Source: Coriobacteriia bacterium
GTDB taxonomy: Bacteria; Actinomycetota; Coriobacteriia; Coriobacteriales; UBA8131
Length of the DNA: 5,469 nt
Direction: 5' to 3'
NCBI GenBank assembly: GCA_009781535.1
Contig: WQXX01000079.1
Coordinates: 1-5,469 of the forward strand
Shown: positions 1 to 5,469 of the stretch, in pieces
Position numbering within the stretch: position 1 is the first letter of the stretch
How the letters are laid out: every line of letters begins with the position of its first letter
The notes under the pieces: model-generated
What the model was told of the DNA's origin: nothing
Seen by the model: the letters and a program-made list of their open reading frames with translations, nothing else
Database searches by the model: none
Translations under genes and position numbers: made by a program

Positions 1-1755
1 TGTGTTGCCACCTTCAGAGCGACGTCGACGCCGACGTCCTGGAGTCTTATCCCTATCCTGTGAAGTGGAAGGCGTCGGTGCTTGCGGGTTGCGCAAACCT
101 GAAGAGTGCTGACCGGGGCGCGGGCGATTCTGTTTCTTAGGTTGCTGCTGCGCTTGTTGTCCCTGTTGCTGTCCCTGCTGTTGCCTCTGTTGCTGCCCCT
201 GCTGCTGCCCCTGCCGTTGCCCTTGTTGCGAAACCTGTTGCGTCTGCTGGCGTCCGCCTTGTTGTTGTGTCTTTGGTTTTGGCTGCTGGCGCCCGCCTTG
301 TTGTGGCGTCTTTAGCTGTGGCTGCTGGCGTCCACCCAGCTGGGGCGTTTGCTGAGCCGCCTGTTGAGACTGCTCTTGCGTTTGCTGGTGCGGTTTTAAC
401 TGTGCTTGAGCTTGTCCTTGTGTTTTTGCAGTCGTGCGAGTCTGAACAGGTGTTTGAGCTTGTGTAGGTGTGTGAGCTTGTGCGGAACGACTCCGTTGGT
501 TTACTGGGGGCTTCTTTGGCGTGGCTTGACGCGGTACAGGTTGTCCTGTTGAGGTCTTTCGTACAGGGGTCTGTTGGGGCTGACGCTGCTGAGACAGCTC
601 TGCTCCTAGACTCTGTTTGCCACGAGAGGAACGCCTTAGTTTGCGTCCCTGTTGGTGCGGGACTCTCACATCCAGTGACAAGTCGTTACTGTCCTCCCAA
701 TCGCCTTCATCGAATCGGGTTTTAGTCCGGGTGTCTTCGTCCTGCTCAAGAACCTCACCGTTACTACCGCGACGACGACGACGCGTCTGCGGTCGCACCT
801 GAAGCGATTCAACTTCGGTCTCCAGTGTATCAGTGAGCTGATCTAGCTCACGATCAAGCGCGCTTAATGCCAGCATGATGCTGCTTGAGGCACAGCGGTC
901 GATGACCTCTCGGCTTGCACGACACTGGCAGATACAACCTGTGGCGTCTTTCTCACATTCAAGGTCGACGAGAGGAACAGAAAGCGCCTTGCCATCTTCG
1001 AACTGCATGTGGATGACTTCACGCGGGGTGTCCAAATCCGTAACCTTCGCCGAGCCAAGCGGGGTCTCAATCAAGGTGCCTTTCTTCGGTGCACGCTGTC
1101 TGAATTCCTTGTACGCTTCGTATTCGTACCGCAAACAACACATGAGACGCCCGCAGGCGCCGCTGATCTTTACCGGGTTAAGCGACAGATCCTGTTCTTT
1201 TGCCATACGGATCGAGACCGAGTCGAACTCGCCCCCAATACGTGCGCAACACAGCACCTCACCACAGTGCGCCAGGCCACCGACCATCCGCGCTTCGTCG
1301 CGCGCGCCAATCTGCCGCATGTCGATGCGCATATGGAAGTACGCCGCCAGGTCGCGTACCAGATCGCGGAAGTCCACACGGTTCTCGCTCGTGTAATAAA
1401 AAACCGCCTTGTCCCCCGAGAACAGGAACTCGACTTCGACAGGACGCATGTCGAGCTCGTTCTTCTCGATCAGCTCACGATAGACCTGCATCGCTTCGCG
1501 ACCTCGAGCGGCGAGCTCGTCGACGCGGTCGTAGTCATTCTTGTCCAAGACACGGATGAGCGGTTTCAGCGGGGTCTTGAGCTCGGCAACCTGCTCGTCA
1601 GTTACCTCGGTAGCCGGGTTGACCACCAGGCCGATCTCGCGTCCGCGCTCTGTCTCGACCAATACATGGCTCCCACGTTTAGGCGTGATCCCTGCCAGGT
1701 CGAACCAATAGGATTTAGGGTTATGTCGCAGTCTGACTGCAGCAACAGTGGGCAT
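1..1755 (-). CDS. ricT: RicT/YaaT-family PSP1-domain protein with long Gln-rich C-terminal extension (3' end outside window)
   Basis: The frame is open for 585 codons from ATG at 1755..1753 and runs off the left edge, so the C-terminus is missing. Residues 60-150 form the PSP1 domain. The family core follows at 149-215, with IGARDEARMVGG, CGEVLCC (C164, C169, C170), LSLNPVKISG and CGRLMCC (C201, C206, C207), closely resembling Bacillus RicT. In Bacillus, RicT joins RicA and RicF in a cytoplasmic Fe-S complex that directs RNase Y mRNA processing and affects sporulation, competence and biofilm formation; the same role here is inferred. A further cysteine set follows (C267, C274, C276, C278, C288), then a helix with leucines on a strict heptad (297, 304, 311, 318), suggesting a short coiled coil. 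From about 321 the chain is low complexity: Arg5 at 325-329, an acidic stretch, a Gln-rich region at 385-540 and Arg6 at 574-579. Bacillus RicT is about 275 residues, so this tail is exceptional. The family assignment is very secure; the tail's function is unknown. Confidence 0.95.
   Translation of the reverse strand, partial: MPTVAAVRLRHNPKSYWFDLAGITPKRGSHVLVETERGREIGLVVNPATEVTDEQVAELKTPLKPLIRVLDKNDYDRVDELAARGREAMQVYRELIEKNELDMRPVEVEFLFSGDKAVFYYTSENRVDFRDLVRDLAAYFHMRIDMRQIGARDEARMVGGLAHCGEVLCCARIGGEFDSVSIRMAKEQDLSLNPVKISGACGRLMCCLRYEYEAYKEFRQRAPKKGTLIETPLGSAKVTDLDTPREVIHMQFEDGKALSVPLVDLECEKDATGCICQCRASREVIDRCASSSIMLALSALDRELDQLTDTLETEVESLQVRPQTRRRRRGSNGEVLEQDEDTRTKTRFDEGDWEDSNDLSLDVRVPHQQGRKLRRSSRGKQSLGAELSQQRQPQQTPVRKTSTGQPVPRQATPKKPPVNQRSRSAQAHTPTQAQTPVQTRTTAKTQGQAQAQLKPHQQTQEQSQQAAQQTPQLGGRQQPQLKTPQQGGRQQPKPKTQQQGGRQQTQQVSQQGQRQGQQQGQQQRQQQGQQQGQQAQQQPKKQNRPRPGQHSSGLRNPQAPTPSTSQDRDKTPGRRRRRRSEGGNT
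151..222 (-). repeat. Six tandem 12-bp units encoding G/R-Q-Q-Q repeats in RicT
   Basis: Residues 512-535 of RicT are six four-residue units: GQRQ, GQQQ, GQQQ, RQQQ, GQQQ, GQQA. The DNA units are variants of GGG-CAG-CAA-CAG; the RQQQ unit differs by a single base change in its first codon (GGG to AGG). The mix of CAG/CAA and GGG/GGA codons shows the array is old enough to have diverged, yet the 12-bp period is exact and keeps the frame. Confidence 0.85.
229..339 (-). repeat. Three degenerate 39-bp units encoding GGRQQP-x-x-KT repeats in RicT
   Basis: Residues 473 onward contain three 13-residue units, each starting with GGRQQ after one residue: LGGRQQPQLKTPQ, QGGRQQPKPKTQQ, QGGRQQTQQVSQQ. 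The third unit degenerates and leads into the GQQQ array. At DNA level the shared core is GG-N-GG-N-CGCCAGCAG. The GGR cores resemble the RGG-type motifs of disordered RNA-binding tails, but that parallel is inference. Confidence 0.75.
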
Positions 1756-1759
1756 ATGA

Positions 1760-1768
1760 TTTCCTTTT
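1760..1768 (-). promoter_or_regulatory. Ribosome binding site of ricT
   Basis: AAAAGGAAA lies in the 15-nt gap after the holB stop, with the AAGGA core 6 nt before the ATG at 1755. It supports this start: the only in-frame sequence upstream is five codons and then the holB TAG stop. Confidence 0.8.
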
Positions 1769-1770
1769 GT

Positions 1771-2961
1771 CTATGTAAGTCCCTTGTGCGTGAGCTCGTC
1801 GCGAACGACAAAGAACAATGCTTCCAGTGCCAGTTCTTTCGAATTATACTGTATCTGCTCCTGCGCTCGGTCTACAGCAATCAACGAACGGGTAATCGCC
1901 GCCTCATCAAGGGTTACAGCGAACTTCTCGATATGGAAATAGAAATCATCATTTACTATCTCATTCGCCTTGCCGAGACGCACCAGCAAGATGTCGCGGA
2001 GGTATGACCGGATGACGTCAAGCGCCTCGCCTATTGTCTCACGCTCGCGACTTGTCAGCTCGCGCTTGTGTTGCTGTTCAAGCGCCGTCATGCTGCCCTT
2101 GCTTAAGAAATCCTTACTCGCATCGCGTTGCAACTGCTGCTCGACCTTCACTGCGTCAAGCGGCTGTTTGAAGCGCACAAACAACGACTTGACCGCCTCG
2201 AGCACATCAAGGTCATCGGAAAGAGGAAGCCGCTCAAGCATTTCGATAAGGGCAATGCGCGTCTGGCGACGCTCGCGCGACATGATGAATTCTTCTGCGC
2301 GGAGGCGTGACCCACCTGCCGCAGCAAATGCCCGCCGTGCCATCGCCTCATCGACACCAGTCCGCTCCATAAGGCTGCAAGTCGCCTCACTTTCTGGTAT
2401 CTGACGAAACGGCAGCGCTTGGCACCGCGATAGCAGGGTAGGTAAAACGGCGTCACGTGTGCGGGCAAGCAGGATGAAGCTCACATTCTCGTAGGGTTCC
2501 TCAATGGTTTTAAGAAGGGCATTTGCTGCGGCGCCTTTCAGCAGATCAGCTCGCGTGATCAGATATATCTTGCGTGATGCGCGAATAGGTGCAAGCGAGA
2601 CGTCGTGGATAAGATCGGCAGCCTGCTCGGCAAGATAGCCCGCTGCTCCCAAGGGCTCGATGATGTGATAGTCCGGATGGGTTCTGTGCGCCACACGAAT
2701 GCACTCGTCACAAGAACCACAGCCTCCTTGTGGGCAGAGCAACGCTGAGGCAAGCGCGTGCGCCGCCTCGGTCTTGCCAGCTCCAAGCGGCCCAAGGAAC
2801 AGATAGGCATGGCTCGGCGTCTTTCCTGCACAGGCTGCCGTTAGAAAGCGCGCTACCAGCGGTTGCCCGACCAGGTTTGTAAAGGGCGGCTCTATGGGAT
2901 GCCTTCGTTGGTTACCTTCCGGCGGTTCCTCGCTGCCTTGCGCCAGCTGCTTGCTGCTCAC
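1771..2961 (-). CDS. holB: DNA polymerase III subunit delta' (clamp-loader AAA+ protein)
   Basis: The 396-residue protein is the delta' subunit of the clamp loader that places the beta sliding clamp on primed DNA. It has a complete Walker A (GPLGAGKT, 57-64) and the four-cysteine zinc module typical of clamp-loader ATPases (C76, C81, C84, C87). The signature KIYLITRADLL with AAANALLKTIEEP lies at 131-156, and the SRC sensor motif at 178-180. The C-terminal half is helical and divergent, as is usual for the collar domain. The start is GTG at 2961..2959; no other ATG, GTG or TTG lies in frame before the conserved FTNLVGQ segment (27-33), and no obvious start was seen in the codons just upstream. 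The gene overlaps tmk by 4 nt (GTGA), which suggests translational coupling. Unlike E. coli delta', whose P-loop is degenerate, this one looks able to bind ATP, as in many Gram-positive versions. A gamma/tau (DnaX) identity is unlikely given the tmk-holB-ricT order and the length. Confidence 0.95.
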   Translation of the reverse strand: MSSKQLAQGSEEPPEGNQRRHPIEPPFTNLVGQPLVARFLTAACAGKTPSHAYLFLGPLGAGKTEAAHALASALLCPQGGCGSCDECIRVAHRTHPDYHIIEPLGAAGYLAEQAADLIHDVSLAPIRASRKIYLITRADLLKGAAANALLKTIEEPYENVSFILLARTRDAVLPTLLSRCQALPFRQIPESEATCSLMERTGVDEAMARRAFAAAGGSRLRAEEFIMSRERRQTRIALIEMLERLPLSDDLDVLEAVKSLFVRFKQPLDAVKVEQQLQRDASKDFLSKGSMTALEQQHKRELTSRERETIGEALDVIRSYLRDILLVRLGKANEIVNDDFYFHIEKFAVTLDEAAITRSLIAVDRAQEQIQYNSKELALEALFFVVRDELTHKGLT

Positions 2962-3695
2962 ATCTCCCCCAAAGTATCCCGCAATCTGCCTTGTTTCTCG
3001 CGCTTGATGGATCCGATCAGTTCAGGGGTTATCGTAAAAGCAATTTCGGCAGCCTGCGGGAACAGGTCGCTCAGTTCGTTAAAGACAGCTTCTGCTGTCT
3101 CCGCCTTGTACATTCGATTTGCAACCAGGCGAACACGATCTGGCTCGTTTGCAGCAATCGCCGCAAACGCCTCATGAACTTTTTTATGAAAGCCAATGCT
3201 TTCTGCCTCAAGGCGGTCAGGCCCATCCTTGGAGGCTCGTTTAAGCGCAGACTCGACGTCCCGCGTCAATACGATGGTGCGATCGGGGATAAGCCCTTTG
3301 CTGCCAATGATATTAGCCTGACGTACGGTGTCGGTTCCCAGATTGCGAGCAAAGCCCTGATATGCCATCGTCGAATCAGTAAAGCGGTCGCAAAGCACGA
3401 CGGCGCCCCTTTCCAGAGCAGGAATGATATGCTCAGTTACCAACTGCACACGCGCCGCCTCATAAAGCAAGAGCTCGCTTGTCGCATCGAGATCAGTGTT
3501 TGCGGTGTCCAGCAGGATTGCGCGAATCTTCTCGCCGATTACCGTCCCGCCTGGGTCGCGAACCAATACTGTTTGATATCCACCAGCTTCCAAGCGGGCC
3601 GCCAGCAGACGAATCTGGGTGGATTTGCCAACCCCTTCTCCTCCTTCGAAGGTGATGAACAGGCCTCGTTTGGTGTTGCTGATGGAATCACTCAT
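2958..3695 (-). CDS. tmk: Thymidylate (dTMP) kinase
   Basis: The 245-residue cytoplasmic enzyme phosphorylates dTMP to dTDP with ATP, an essential step of dTTP synthesis. The P-loop is FEGGEGVGKST at 16-26. The nucleotide-binding RDPGGT segment is at 46-51, where most family members have REPGGT. The AARVQLV helix is at 80-86, DRFTDSTMAYQG (the DR-x-x-DS-x-AYQG motif) at 103-114, and the lid region with PDRLEAES and FHKKV at 159-173. Typical enzymes are about 205-215 residues; the extra length is mostly a C-terminal segment from about 212 onward plus a few residues at the N-terminus. The ATG start at 3695..3693 sits 7 nt after a strong GGGAG site and overlaps the end of the fumarase gene by 8 nt (ATGAGTGA), while the 3' end overlaps holB by 4 nt. 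Coupled translation with both neighbours is likely. The assignment is secure. Confidence 0.97.
   Translation of the reverse strand: MSDSISNTKRGLFITFEGGEGVGKSTQIRLLAARLEAGGYQTVLVRDPGGTVIGEKIRAILLDTANTDLDATSELLLYEAARVQLVTEHIIPALERGAVVLCDRFTDSTMAYQGFARNLGTDTVRQANIIGSKGLIPDRTIVLTRDVESALKRASKDGPDRLEAESIGFHKKVHEAFAAIAANEPDRVRLVANRMYKAETAEAVFNELSDLFPQAAEIAFTITPELIGSIKREKQGRLRDTLGEM
2964..2970 (-). promoter_or_regulatory. Ribosome binding site of holB (short spacing)
   Basis: GGGGGAG ends only 2 nt before the GTG start at 2961. The G-run gives 4-nt spacing if only its first five bases pair with 16S rRNA. The close spacing plus the 4-nt overlap with the tmk stop suggest reinitiation by ribosomes finishing tmk. 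It lies inside the last codons of tmk. Confidence 0.6.
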
Positions 3696-5451
3696 GAGGC
3701 GACTCCCTCTCCCTTATAGTCTCTGGCTTTGCCGTTTGCTCTGGCTCCTTGGCGTTATCGATCAAGCCACTTGTCACCCCGGGCTTGATCCGGGGCCTAT
3801 CAGGGGCTTTGTTGGTTGCTTGCGTGTGTTGCCCGATGAGCTGTTCGCAAGATGATTGCAGAGGATTTTGTATGACATCCTTTATTTCTGCTGCTCCTGC
3901 ATCTCCCGCTTCATCCCACAAAGTAGCTCCGGTCGTATCGATGGCAACAAAGGCAGGAAACCCTTCCAGGGTAAGCCTACGGAGTGCTTCGGTTCCCAAG
4001 TCTTGCCAAGCGACCAGCTCTGCTTCTGTGACGAACTGCGCGAGATACGCCGCAGCGCCGCCAGTTGCCGCAAGGTAGATACAACCACAGCGCGCGCAGG
4101 CGTCTACGACTGCCTGCGCGCGCCGCCCTTTACCCAGCGTTACGGTTATGCCGGCATCGAGCAGCGCCGGTGTGGCAAAATCCATGCGGGAAGCGGTCGT
4201 CGGCCCAACGGCGCCACAGGGATAGCCATTCTTTGGTTCAGTGGGACCTGCATAGAAAAGCGCCTGCCCGTTTAACCCATAGGGTAGCTCGCCATGTGCG
4301 TTAAGGTGCTCAAGCGCACGCAGATGCCCCGCGTCGCGCATCGTGTAGACGGTTCCGAAAAGCGCTACCTCATCCCCTGCCCTGAGCCCCACAAGCTGCT
4401 CTGCGGTTGCAGGCAGATCGAGCCGCTTTGGTGGCGAAGTGCAAAGAGCACCGACCTGTTGGTCTTTTGTCGGACACATCTCCTGATTCATAAGCGCATG
4501 GCTAGACCCCGGGTCAAGCCCGGGGCGACATTGCTGGCTGTCGTCAGTCTTTGCGCCATCACCAGCCAACACATCAAAAGTAATGGAACGCAAAGCGCTG
4601 CACCCGATATTGACAGCAACGGGCAGCGCGGCGATATGACAGGACGCTGTCTCGATATGCACAGCCAGAGCTGTCGGATATCCACCAAAACCTCCTGGCC
4701 CGATACCAAGCCCGTTGATAGCTTTAAGCAGCTCTTCTTCAAGCTCGGCTATTGCAGGTTGGGGATGCGTGCTGCCTACCTTGCGAAGCAAGGCGTGCTT
4801 AGCAAGTCCGGCGACCTTGTCAAAGGTCGATCCCACACCCACACCCACCACAAGAGGCGGACATGCATTCGCCCCCTTCTCGAAAACTGCGTTAAGCACC
4901 AACTCGCGCACAGCTGATATGCCGACGCCTGGTGAGAGCATGGTTACCCGCGAGGCATTATCCGAGCCACCGCCTTTGAGCATAACGCTCAGATGCGCAT
5001 AGGGCTGTGCGCTGGGAATAGTCTTGATCTCGCAGAAGGCAGGGGTGTTATCTCCCGTATTACTCCGATCGAGCAGGGCGTCGTGCACAAGGCTCTTGCG
5101 AAGACCCGCTTGCTCGTAGGCACGCGCAACTGCTGCATCAACGTCCTTAAAGATATCAGCAGGCACAAGGACATCCCCACCCACTTCCAATAATACCCAG
5201 ACGTAGCCGGTATCCTGGCACAACGGTAAGCCTTCAGTAGCGGCGATACGGGCATTGTCCACAAGCTGGTTAAGGACAACCGCCGCTCGTCTGGATGAAG
5301 GAATCGACTCCAGCGCACAGCGATAATCGTCCCGTAATTCACATGAAATACGACAGATTGACTGTTCGACAAGCGCAGCAATGCGCGCAGGGTCAAGCAT
5401 GACCGGTACGTTGACGCTCAAATTTGTAGTGGTTTCTTCCATGGCTTTCAT
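3688..5451 (-). CDS. Class I (Fe-S) fumarate hydratase, alpha and beta domains fused in one chain
   Basis: This is a class I hydro-lyase interconverting fumarate and (S)-malate through a labile [4Fe-4S] cluster. Residues here count from TTG at 5466, the farthest upstream possible start. The alpha domain (about 23-300) has LCQDTG (81-87), NTGDNTPAF (136-144), KGGGSDN (164-170), ACPP (201-204) and NIGCSA (286-291); C83, C202 and C289 are the expected cluster ligands. The beta domain (about 347-520) has YAGP (405-408), GPTTASRMD (421-429), LGKG (444-447), ATGG (467-470) and FPAFVAID (503-510). Many anaerobes encode these domains as two genes; here they are joined by a linker at about 301-346. 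A tail at about 521-592 goes beyond the usual beta end. Both linker and tail carry a copy of a palindromic repeat, read in frame. L-tartrate dehydratase is the same family and cannot be excluded. The true start is unclear: ATG at 5451 (used here), ATG at 5442 or TTG at 5466, none with a clear ribosome site. Confidence 0.9.
   Translation of the reverse strand: MKAMEETTTNLSVNVPVMLDPARIAALVEQSICRISCELRDDYRCALESIPSSRRAAVVLNQLVDNARIAATEGLPLCQDTGYVWVLLEVGGDVLVPADIFKDVDAAVARAYEQAGLRKSLVHDALLDRSNTGDNTPAFCEIKTIPSAQPYAHLSVMLKGGGSDNASRVTMLSPGVGISAVRELVLNAVFEKGANACPPLVVGVGVGSTFDKVAGLAKHALLRKVGSTHPQPAIAELEEELLKAINGLGIGPGGFGGYPTALAVHIETASCHIAALPVAVNIGCSALRSITFDVLAGDGAKTDDSQQCRPGLDPGSSHALMNQEMCPTKDQQVGALCTSPPKRLDLPATAEQLVGLRAGDEVALFGTVYTMRDAGHLRALEHLNAHGELPYGLNGQALFYAGPTEPKNGYPCGAVGPTTASRMDFATPALLDAGITVTLGKGRRAQAVVDACARCGCIYLAATGGAAAYLAQFVTEAELVAWQDLGTEALRRLTLEGFPAFVAIDTTGATLWDEAGDAGAAEIKDVIQNPLQSSCEQLIGQHTQATNKAPDRPRIKPGVTSGLIDNAKEPEQTAKPETIRERESPHE
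3703..3715 (-). promoter_or_regulatory. Ribosome binding site of tmk
   Basis: AAGGGAGAGGGAG is a doubled purine-rich Shine-Dalgarno sequence inside the last codons of fumarase (encoding part of IRERE). The second GGGAG sits 7 nt before the tmk ATG and confirms the start at 3695. Confidence 0.8.
3760..3790. other. 9-bp perfect inverted repeat overlapping palindromic copy B
   Basis: GATCAAGCC at 3760-3768 is the exact reverse complement of GGCTTGATC at 3782-3790, with a 13-nt loop. The right arm spans the loop and inner arm bases of the palindrome at 3777-3795, so the two stems cannot form at the same time. No U-run follows in either direction, so a Rho-independent terminator is not supported. 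Confidence 0.55.
3772..3799 (+). repeat. 28-bp palindromic element, copy B, in the fumarase C-terminal tail
   Basis: This is the same element as the one at 4503-4530, in the opposite orientation. The three differences are all transitions (positions 3776, 3789 and 3796). Arms CCCCGG (3777-3782) and CCGGGG (3790-3795) flank a 7-nt loop. In the minus-strand fumarase frame it reads R-PRIKPGVT (about residues 557-565), a different peptide from the other copy because of its orientation. It lies in the tail beyond the conserved beta domain, about 75 nt upstream of the tmk start. Confidence 0.75.
4503..4530 (-). repeat. 28-bp palindromic element, copy A, in the fumarase interdomain linker
   Basis: The core is a perfect 7-bp inverted repeat with a 5-nt loop: CCCCGGG, TCAAG, CCCGGGG at 4507-4525 as read on the plus strand. 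Read on the minus strand it starts TGTCG at 4530 and ends CTA at 4503, matching the copy at 3772-3799 at 25 of 28 positions. In the fumarase frame it encodes C-RPGLDPG-S (residues 313-321), between the alpha and beta domains, without breaking the frame. Peptides of this PGLDPG kind are, from memory, typical of translated dispersed palindromes in other bacteria. I see only two copies in this window, so the family's extent is unknown. Confidence 0.75.
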
Positions 5452-5469
5452 GGTATCACAAGGCAATAA

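Noticed and set aside
106..315. Plus-strand open frame coding a leucine-rich, membrane-like peptide
   Set aside because: It is the antisense of the glutamine codons in RicT: CAG/CAA read backwards gives CTG/TTG leucine codons. It has no ribosome site and lies within a clear minus-strand gene.
151..339. Possible CRISPR array from regularly spaced repeats
   Set aside because: The units are 12 and 39 bp, contiguous, degenerate and in frame in RicT, with no unique spacers of 30-40 bp.
1009..2007. 332-codon plus-strand open frame
   Set aside because: It is antisense to both ricT and holB, crosses their junction and shows no recognisable motif. The minus strand here carries two well-supported conserved proteins.
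2991..3719. 242-codon plus-strand open frame opposite tmk
   Set aside because: It is a near-mirror of tmk with no motif of its own; thymidylate kinase motifs on the minus strand explain the region.
3772..3799. Possible Rho-independent terminator
   Set aside because: The GC-rich stem has no U-run on either strand and lies inside the fumarase coding frame.
3749..4275. Plus-strand open frames over the fumarase beta domain
   Set aside because: They are antisense shadows of the fumarase gene, whose conserved beta-domain motifs lie directly opposite.
5449..5466. TTG at 5466 as the fumarase start
   Set aside because: Only three further bases are visible upstream, so no ribosome site can be judged. 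ATG at 5451 or 5442 is a more usual start and the conserved domain begins later, so 5451 was chosen with low certainty.

Overview
The window carries four genes, all on the minus strand and packed head to tail. In transcription order (right to left) they are a class I iron-sulfur fumarate hydratase, thymidylate kinase (tmk), the DNA polymerase III delta' subunit (holB), and a PSP1-domain protein of the RicT/YaaT family (ricT) whose C-terminal end lies beyond base 1. Junctions are tight: fumarase and tmk overlap by 8 nt, tmk and holB by 4 nt, and 15 nt separate holB from ricT. This looks like one polycistronic unit. Its promoter would lie to the right of the window, and no terminator is visible. 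I see no RNA gene, CRISPR array, insertion sequence or plus-strand gene, and no gene-free stretch above 300 bases.

The tmk-holB-ricT order matches the conserved Bacillota block (tmk...holB-ricT in Bacillus). That block is also found in some Gram-positive-related lineages, including Coriobacteriia (Actinomycetota). Moderately high GC, GTG/TTG start usage and an Arg-rich low-complexity RicT tail make me lean to an anaerobic, Coriobacteriia-like actinomycete. This is inference, not proof; a Bacillota member remains possible.

Functionally, tmk supplies dTDP for DNA synthesis and holB is a clamp-loader subunit. RicT, in Bacillus, belongs to the Fe-S RicAFT complex that steers RNase Y-dependent mRNA processing. 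Fumarase is a central-carbon enzyme that seems to have been placed upstream of this housekeeping block.

The unusual parts are not extra genes but structure inside the known ones. First, two copies of a 28-bp GC-rich palindromic element (25/28 identical, opposite orientations) lie in frame within the fumarase gene, one in the linker between the alpha and beta domains and one in a C-terminal tail the family does not normally have. Second, RicT carries a disordered extension of at least 260 residues, about half glutamine in its core, with GGRQQ and GQQQ repeats and Arg6 clusters. Third, RicT has an additional C-x6-C-x-C-x-C cluster beyond its six canonical cysteines.
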